Shown here piece by piece: positions 59,124-64,000 of a stretch of 64,000 nt of DNA; the first letter of the stretch is position 1, and every line of letters begins with the position of its first letter. Under the pieces are notes generated by a model. It was not told the DNA's origin and ran no database searches. It saw only the letters and a list, made by a program, of their open reading frames with translations. The position numbers were made by a program, and so were the translations under genes. Source of the stretch: VFZP01 sp043755595 (GTDB lineage Bacteria > Acidobacteriota > Terriglobia > Bryobacterales > Bryobacteraceae); contig JAYUSQ010000206.1 in assembly GCA_043755595.1 (NCBI GenBank), positions 19,765 to 83,764 of the forward strand, read 5' to 3'.

Positions 59124-62100
59124 TTAGTAGTAGAACTTCACGCCCAACTGGAGTTGGCGCGGGAAGGTGTTCTGGTTGGACACAACGGCCGGGAAGACCG
59201 AACCGAAGTTCGGGCTGGCCGGATCCGTGTTGAAAGTGTCACGGCCGTAGTAGTTGTGGTTCATCAGATTGAACGCCTCAAAACGGAACTGAACGCGGAT
59301 ACGTTCGGTGATCTGAGTACTCTTGTTGAGTGAAGCGTCGAGCGAGTAAGCGCGGTGCTTACGGATTTGGCCCGAGCGGAACGGCGTGGAGCGCGGGGCG
59401 TAGGACGGCAAGTGAATCCAGTAGATGTCCGAGGCCGCCGGTGTCGTTCCTGGAGCGTTGCCGCAGTTGTTGTAAGTCAGCGATCCGTCGTTGTTGATGC
59501 GTTGCGTGCAAGGCTGGAATCCCTGAACCTTGTTGGCTTTCCAATCCACGTTCTGAATCTTGGGATCCTTCACCTGGATGACGTTGCCCGGCAGATCAGC
59601 TGGCTCGCCACTGGCAGTGGTGAAGAAGCTGGTCATCTCCCAGCCGGAAATCAGCTTATTCACAAAGCCCGTGGAATTGGAACCGATGAACTTGCCTTTG
59701 CCCATCGGCAGTTCATAGACGGCCGTGAACTTGAAAAAGTGCGGACGGTCATTGAAGTAGAGACCCTGTTGGGCGACGTTGGCGAACGGGTCGGTGTAGC
59801 CGGACAGTTCGACGGTTTTGCTGAGCGTGTAATTGGTCAACAAGGTGAGTGAGTTCGCGATGCGCTGGTTGTAATTGACCTGCATCGAGTTGTACCAAGC
59901 CTTGGCGTTGTTATCGCCTTGGCGGGTCAGGTCGCCCGTAAACTGCGGATAGGGCCGGTTCAGGTTGTAGCGGCTAATCGCGTTGGCGGTGAAATAGCCG
60001 GTGTTGGCGAAAGCGGGCAGGCCTTTGAAGGGGTTCGGCAACTGGGCGTCGCAAAACGCTACGCTGCCGCCTTCGAGCGGATTGCACTGTTTGCGGAACT
60101 CCAGCGTGGGAATGTTGAACGCCCGTGAATTGTTCAGATCCACCGAGCGGCTGCCCACGTAGGAGACTTCAAGAGTGCTGCTGCGCGACGTCTGATATTG
60201 GACGCCCAAGGAGAACGAGTGGTACTTGGGAACCCGGAACTTGGGGTCGAACCAATCGTTGTTACGGCCGACGAAAGTGTTCAGTCCGTCGGAGGCGCCC
60301 GCTGGCGTACTGATGCCCGTGGGGTAGGGATTCGACAACAAATTCGGCAGCGGCGTCCGGCCACCGTCGAGCGAGTTGACGAGAGGCGTGGATGTCGAGA
60401 AGCCGGCGGTCTGCAAATAGGAATTGTTCGGATTCAGGTAGTAGAGTCCATAGCCACCGCGCAGGACGGCTTTCTCACTCAACTGATAAGCGGCGCCGAT
60501 GCGGGGTTGCAGAGTCCGTTTATAATTATCGGACACTTGATGGGGCGCGCCATTCACACCGGCAAAAAGGAACCCGCCTTTTAGACCGGCCACTGCGGGC
60601 GTGACAGAGCGAAGACCGGCAGGGATCTGCGAGAGGATCGGGCTGGTGGTCGAAGGATCGAAGCCGCGATTGATACGGTCGTACTTTTCGGTCGGAGAGC
60701 CGTTGAAGTCCCAACGAAGACCCATATTCAAGGTCAGTTTGCGGCTCACCTTCCAGTCGTCCTGAATGTAGGGCGAGAAGTACCACTGTTGGAAAAACGG
60801 AAACAGCGGATAGTTGGAGCTGCCGCCCACGGCTCCGATCAGGAAGCTGGCGTAGCCATCGCCGGTCGTCGCATCGCCCTGATTCCAGCGCTGCTGCGTG
60901 AAGTCGCGGTTGCCGCTAAACGATAAGATGTCACCGGTGTTCTGCTGGATGAAGTGAATGCGCCGTAGATCCGTGCCCATCTTCAACGTGTGTGATCCGG
61001 CGATCTTGGTGATGTTGGCGAAAAGGTTGTAGTTGTTCGTGAAGTTTTTGCCTTGACCGCGGCCAAGCGACGCGTAGCCCTGATTGTTCCAGCGACCGAA
61101 ATAAGCGCTACCGGGGATTTGGCTGATCAACGAAGCGGGCAGGCCCAATGAACTCAGATTGAAGCCTTCGTTGGCGCGTCCGAAACCTTTTTCGATAAAC
61201 CGGTTGGAAGAAGCCCGGACGTTGAGGATCAGGGTCGGAGTAGCGGTATAGAGCCAGTCGGCCACGTAAGCGTCGTTGATACGTTGGAACGGCTGTTGGC
61301 CGTCGGTACCCGGTTTGTTGTCGATGCCATTGCCGGAGCGATCCTCAGTGCGATCATTGGAGGCATGGCGGAAGTAGGCGCGGTGTTTGTCGCCGAAATT
61401 CCAGTCGAACTTCAGAATCAGGTTGTAGAACTTGTCGTGATTGACGTAGGCCGGAAGCTGGAAGTTTGTCGTTCCGTAGCGGAAGCCAGCGGGCGAGGCG
61501 GCATTGGGCGCTGGCATGAACGCGGTGACCGCTTTAGCGACCGGGCTAATCATGCTGCCCGGAATGACGTTACCTGGGAACGGCAACCGGACGGGATCGC
61601 CGGCGGCGTCGGGCGTGCTATTGAACGGATTGTAAATGACAACCGGCACGCCGCTTTCGTTGCGCAGCTTTGAGAAATCACCATTGCGCATTTCCAATTC
61701 CGGGTAGGAATTCCTCAGCGGGTTCGGCGTAGCTTCGCGATAGTTCTCAAAGCTGCCGAGGTAGAAGAGCCGGACCGGGCCGTCCTTGCGCAGAAGTTTT
61801 GGGATGGTCACGGGACCTTCCAACTGGAAACCGTACTGATCGAGAACGTGATTGGCGCGCTGATTTTTCACGCCTGCGGGCTGCGGGATCGCGTTGCCCT
61901 GGAACGTATTCGCGTCGAGAAACTTGCGGCGGGCAAATTCCCAGGCGGTGAAGTGATGTGTGTTGGTGCCAGACTTGAGCACGACGTTGAAGACTCCGCC
62001 GCCGGTCTTGCCGTACTGCGCGTCATAGGAGTTCTGCTGAACGTTGAATTCCTGGACGGCGTCGACGATCGGCACATAGGCGATATTGTTGCCGCCGGCC

Positions 62101-62702
62101 TGAGCGTTGTTCGGCGCGCCATCCATCATGAATTCGTTGTTGGATTCGCGTCCGCCGTTGACCGACCACTGGGCGATGGCGCCATTATCGAACGGGCGCT
62201 GCCAGATGGCCGCACCGCGAAAGACCACGCCCGACATCATCGTGCCGAGCATGAAGGGGTTGCGGGCGTTCAAGGGGAGTTCGGCGACCTGCATCGTGTT
62301 GACAACGCCGATGCGCGAAGCAGACTGCGTTTCGAGCATGGCCGCGTCGGCCGTAACGTTCACCGATTCAGTGAGAGCGCCAACTTCCAGCGTGGCGTCC
62401 ATGCCGACGATCTGGCCGACTTGGAGCGTGAGGCCTTCCCGGTTGTAGGTCTTGAAGCCCGCCGCTGTCACCGTAACCCGATACTCACCCGGCCGCAGAA
62501 ACGGGATCGAATACGTACCCGAACCGTCCGAAGTGGCATTGGAAGTTTCGTTGGTAGCTTTGCTAACGGCCGTGATCTTGGCGCCGGCAACCGAAGCTCC
62601 AGAACCGTCAAAAACGTGACCGGAAATTGTGGCGCGAAATTCTTGAGAGTAGGCGAGAGCGCTAAGGCATAGCGCGGCCAGGAACACACGTGGTGTCTGC
62701 AT
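59124..62702 (-). CDS. Oar-like TonB-dependent receptor with carboxypeptidase-regulatory domain
   Basis: The ATG at 62702, after an AAGGGG box, gives 1192 residues with a signal peptide (TPRVFLAALCLSALAYS). Residues about 20-105 are a CarboxypepD_reg domain (TISGHVFDGSGASVAGAKIT, GTYSIPFLRPGEYRVTVTAA). A plug domain follows (NVTADAAMLETQSASRIGVV, PLNARNPFMLGTMMSG) and then a long beta barrel ending LQLGVKFYY with the C-terminal aromatic residue of outer-membrane barrels. This type is the most expanded receptor class in Solibacter-like bacteria; it probably takes up or senses large carbohydrates or peptides. A palindrome sits 21 bases upstream. Confidence 0.9.
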   Translation of the reverse strand: MQTPRVFLAALCLSALAYSQEFRATISGHVFDGSGASVAGAKITAVSKATNETSNATSDGSGTYSIPFLRPGEYRVTVTAAGFKTYNREGLTLQVGQIVGMDATLEVGALTESVNVTADAAMLETQSASRIGVVNTMQVAELPLNARNPFMLGTMMSGVVFRGAAIWQRPFDNGAIAQWSVNGGRESNNEFMMDGAPNNAQAGGNNIAYVPIVDAVQEFNVQQNSYDAQYGKTGGGVFNVVLKSGTNTHHFTAWEFARRKFLDANTFQGNAIPQPAGVKNQRANHVLDQYGFQLEGPVTIPKLLRKDGPVRLFYLGSFENYREATPNPLRNSYPELEMRNGDFSKLRNESGVPVVIYNPFNSTPDAAGDPVRLPFPGNVIPGSMISPVAKAVTAFMPAPNAASPAGFRYGTTNFQLPAYVNHDKFYNLILKFDWNFGDKHRAYFRHASNDRTEDRSGNGIDNKPGTDGQQPFQRINDAYVADWLYTATPTLILNVRASSNRFIEKGFGRANEGFNLSSLGLPASLISQIPGSAYFGRWNNQGYASLGRGQGKNFTNNYNLFANITKIAGSHTLKMGTDLRRIHFIQQNTGDILSFSGNRDFTQQRWNQGDATTGDGYASFLIGAVGGSSNYPLFPFFQQWYFSPYIQDDWKVSRKLTLNMGLRWDFNGSPTEKYDRINRGFDPSTTSPILSQIPAGLRSVTPAVAGLKGGFLFAGVNGAPHQVSDNYKRTLQPRIGAAYQLSEKAVLRGGYGLYYLNPNNSYLQTAGFSTSTPLVNSLDGGRTPLPNLLSNPYPTGISTPAGASDGLNTFVGRNNDWFDPKFRVPKYHSFSLGVQYQTSRSSTLEVSYVGSRSVDLNNSRAFNIPTLEFRKQCNPLEGGSVAFCDAQLPNPFKGLPAFANTGYFTANAISRYNLNRPYPQFTGDLTRQGDNNAKAWYNSMQVNYNQRIANSLTLLTNYTLSKTVELSGYTDPFANVAQQGLYFNDRPHFFKFTAVYELPMGKGKFIGSNSTGFVNKLISGWEMTSFFTTASGEPADLPGNVIQVKDPKIQNVDWKANKVQGFQPCTQRINNDGSLTYNNCGNAPGTTPAASDIYWIHLPSYAPRSTPFRSGQIRKHRAYSLDASLNKSTQITERIRVQFRFEAFNLMNHNYYGRDTFNTDPASPNFGSVFPAVVSNQNTFPRQLQLGVKFYY

Positions 62703-62722
62703 TAAACCCCTTCCACCATGGC

Positions 62723-62740
62723 GTTGCACTTGAGTGCAAC
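62723..62740. promoter_or_regulatory. Palindrome upstream of the receptor gene (possible operator)
   Basis: GTTGCACT (62723-62730), TG, AGTGCAAC (62733-62740): a perfect 8-bp inverted repeat 21 bases before the receptor ATG. Its size and place, just downstream of an AT-rich promoter-like segment, suit a dimeric repressor site; as RNA it could also form a small hairpin near the ribosome site. Confidence 0.55.
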
Positions 62741-62751
62741 ACCTCTAAGCG

Positions 62752-62786
62752 TTTATAAAACTATACCAATTCCTTGAGAAAAGCAA
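62752..62786 (-). promoter_or_regulatory. Promoter-like segment for the receptor gene
   Basis: On the minus strand TTGCTT (62786-62781) is followed after 15 bases by TATAGT (62765-62760), and an alternative TATAAA lies at 62757-62752. This AT-rich island stands out in GC-rich surroundings. Spacing is shorter than ideal, so this is tentative. Confidence 0.35.
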
Positions 62787-62868
62787 GAGGAAGGAGGGTT
62801 AATTCGCGCCCAGAGTAAAGAAACGATCAACAGCCCTGTGAGATATGGGATTCAGTAGACGGACGAAG

Positions 62869-63813
62869 CTATCGAGCGACAAATGGCAACCAGGCCGTTC
62901 GATCACGGCCCGCTTGTTTGGCGTGATAAAGCGCGGCGTCGGCAGTGCGCACCAGGTTCTCCGGGAGCGCGCCAACGCCCTTAGGAAGACAGGTGGCTCC
63001 GAAGCTGGCGGTAATGGTAACCGGCCCTTCTGGCGTGGCTACGACGCTGCCGCCTACGCTGGAGCGGATCCGCTCGGCGGTCTGCATGACGGAGTCTTCA
63101 TCGCATCCAGGCAGGATGATCAGGAATTCTTCCCCACCGTAGCGGCCAGCGGCGTCGTAGGCGCGGATGGAGCTATTGAGCCGGGCCGAGACTTCGCGGA
63201 GCACGGCATCGCCAGCCAAGTGGCCAAGCGTGTCGTTGACGCGCTTGAAATAGTCGAGATCTCCCATGACCAGTCCAAGGGGAATCGCTTCGCGTTGACT
63301 ACGGGCGATCTCACGCGTGAGGATTTCCCAGATGGCGTGACGGTTCCAGAGGCGGGTGAGAGCGTCGCGCGTGGCCTGATCGCGCAGAGCCTCATGGGCT
63401 TCGAGAAGCTGGGTTTGGAGTTGTAAAATGCGGCGGCCGGGTCCCAGCCGAACCTTGAGCTCATTGGCATCGAAAGGCTTGATCAGATAATCGTCGGCCC
63501 CGGCCTCCATCCCAGCGATCAGATCTTCCTTTTCGTTGCGCGACGTGAGCAGGATGATATAGGTGTAAAGGCTTTCGGGTTGATTTTGCCGCTGGCGGAC
63601 GAGTGAGCAGACTTCCGGGCCACTCAAGCCCGGCATCATCCAATCGAGAATGGCCAGACGAGGCGCGTCAGGGCGTTGAAGCACTTCCCACGCTTCGGTA
63701 CCATTGGAAGCAGTGATAACCTGATAGCCCCAGTTGCGGAGCACCGCATCCAGCAGCCGGCGCGAAACGAGACTATCGTCGGCGATAAGGATTTCAGTAG
63801 CGGTGGCTTCCAT
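62869..63813 (-). CDS. Response regulator with GGDEF diguanylate cyclase output
   Basis: A 314-residue PleD-like protein. The receiver domain (ILIADDSLVSRRLLDAVLRN, phospho-Asp in LAILDWMMPGLSGPEV near 56, Lys in DDYLIKPFD) is followed by a GGDEF domain: RDALTRLWNRHAIWEIL, MGDLDYFKRVNDTLGHLAGD and RYGGEEFLIILPG, an active GGEEF site. The RAYD sequence five residues before it is an RxxD inhibitory site, so product feedback by c-di-GMP is expected. No cognate kinase is adjacent, although the hybrid kinase at 52.9 kb is on the same strand. Confidence 0.92.
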   Translation of the reverse strand: MEATATEILIADDSLVSRRLLDAVLRNWGYQVITASNGTEAWEVLQRPDAPRLAILDWMMPGLSGPEVCSLVRQRQNQPESLYTYIILLTSRNEKEDLIAGMEAGADDYLIKPFDANELKVRLGPGRRILQLQTQLLEAHEALRDQATRDALTRLWNRHAIWEILTREIARSQREAIPLGLVMGDLDYFKRVNDTLGHLAGDAVLREVSARLNSSIRAYDAAGRYGGEEFLIILPGCDEDSVMQTAERIRSSVGGSVVATPEGPVTITASFGATCLPKGVGALPENLVRTADAALYHAKQAGRDRTAWLPFVAR

Positions 63814-63965
63814 CTTGGTTTTCGTCCGAAGTTACAAGGTTGAGTCTTCGAACGTGTGCCCTTCACAGTTCCCTTATCGGCAACCGAAGGCCTTCTGACA
63901 GTATATTCCCGTCAGAGAGAGGTAAGAGTTAACCCAACTTTCGCAGTTAAGCCCATTTGAGACCA

Positions 63966-63996
63966 GGAGTCCCTTTGTTTTCAACAAAGGGACTCC
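63966..63996. terminator. Strong hairpin at the right edge
   Basis: GGAGTCCCTTTGTT (63966-63979), TTC, AACAAAGGGACTCC (63983-63996): a perfect 14-bp stem with a three-base loop. No T-run follows on the strand visible here, so it may be a terminator of a gene beyond the window or a repeat-type hairpin. The rest of 63814-63965 is the upstream region of the diguanylate cyclase gene; I see no clear promoter in it. Confidence 0.55.
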
Positions 63997-64000
63997 CAAG

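Noticed and set aside
61848..62672. 274-residue plus-strand frame opposite the Oar-like receptor
   Set aside because: Antisense of the plug and N-terminal domains; no recognisable protein family.

Overview
The window reads as chromosomal DNA from a GC-rich acidobacterium, most likely of the Bryobacter/Solibacter lineage. The basis is the combination of gene families: a very large TonB-dependent receptor with an N-terminal carboxypeptidase-regulatory domain (Oar-like), two secreted proteins with the C-terminal domain type common in Solibacter (TIGR03437-like), three Tat-signalled Gfo/Idh/MocA oxidoreductases, DUF2934, and a MoxR/DUF58/VWA cluster. This is inferred from gene content only; there is no rRNA gene in the window.

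Layout. 1-3.1 kb: a CHAD protein and an overlapping etfB-etfA-unknown operon. 3.1-4.6 kb: a small accessory patch with a HicA/HicB toxin-antitoxin pair followed by two membrane-protein genes broken by single-base shifts. 4.6-10.9 kb: a four-gene minus-strand operon (MoxR ATPase, DUF58, two VWA membrane proteins). 11.2-12.2 kb: tRNA-Ser(UGA) followed by a chimeric ORF joining two unrelated gene remnants. 12.5-18.96 kb: minus-strand genes for a PAS histidine kinase, an orphan ABC ATPase, a phosphoribosyltransferase, a YbaK-like deacylase, a DUF2934 protein, UDP-glucose dehydrogenase and an epoxide-hydrolase-like enzyme. 19.05-22.9 kb: a tight plus-strand operon of a short ANL ligase, an aldehyde-dehydrogenase-fold reductase and a GT4 glycosyltransferase. 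22.9-26.6 kb: mixed small genes including a methyltransferase and a ChrR-type cupin. 26.6-31.3 kb: a structured leader, a secreted amidohydrolase, a STAND (NB-ARC-TPR) ATPase with nearly identical TPR repeats, and three gene remnants. 31.4-46.6 kb: OmpA-like, Gfo/Idh, tRNA-Ser(GCU), SPOR protein, infC, secreted NHL protein, metallophosphoesterase, creatininase-like, a duplicated TolQ-like protein, Uma2 nuclease, and a MacA-like adaptor with its ATPase. 46.7-48.2 kb: a decayed RAYT transposase between inverted repeats and a decayed class V aminotransferase. 48.3-64 kb: a secreted metzincin-like protein, a histidine phosphatase, an operon of DsbA-like protein plus two near-identical Gfo/Idh genes bracketing a split hybrid sensor kinase, an apparently cytosolic subtilase, the Oar-like receptor and a diguanylate cyclase.

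Working together: EtfAB carry electrons. MoxR/DUF58/VWA probably form a chaperone-type complex at the membrane. The ligase/reductase/GT4 trio looks like a carboxylate-activation, reduction and glycosylation module. The STAND ATPase is the best candidate for an immune-type system, and its downstream partner gene is broken. Several places (3-4.5, 11.4-12.2, 30.7-31.3 and 46.7-48.2 kb) are graveyards of frameshifted or fused fragments and mark where this chromosome gains and loses DNA. All function calls rest on motif recognition by eye; no database search was run.
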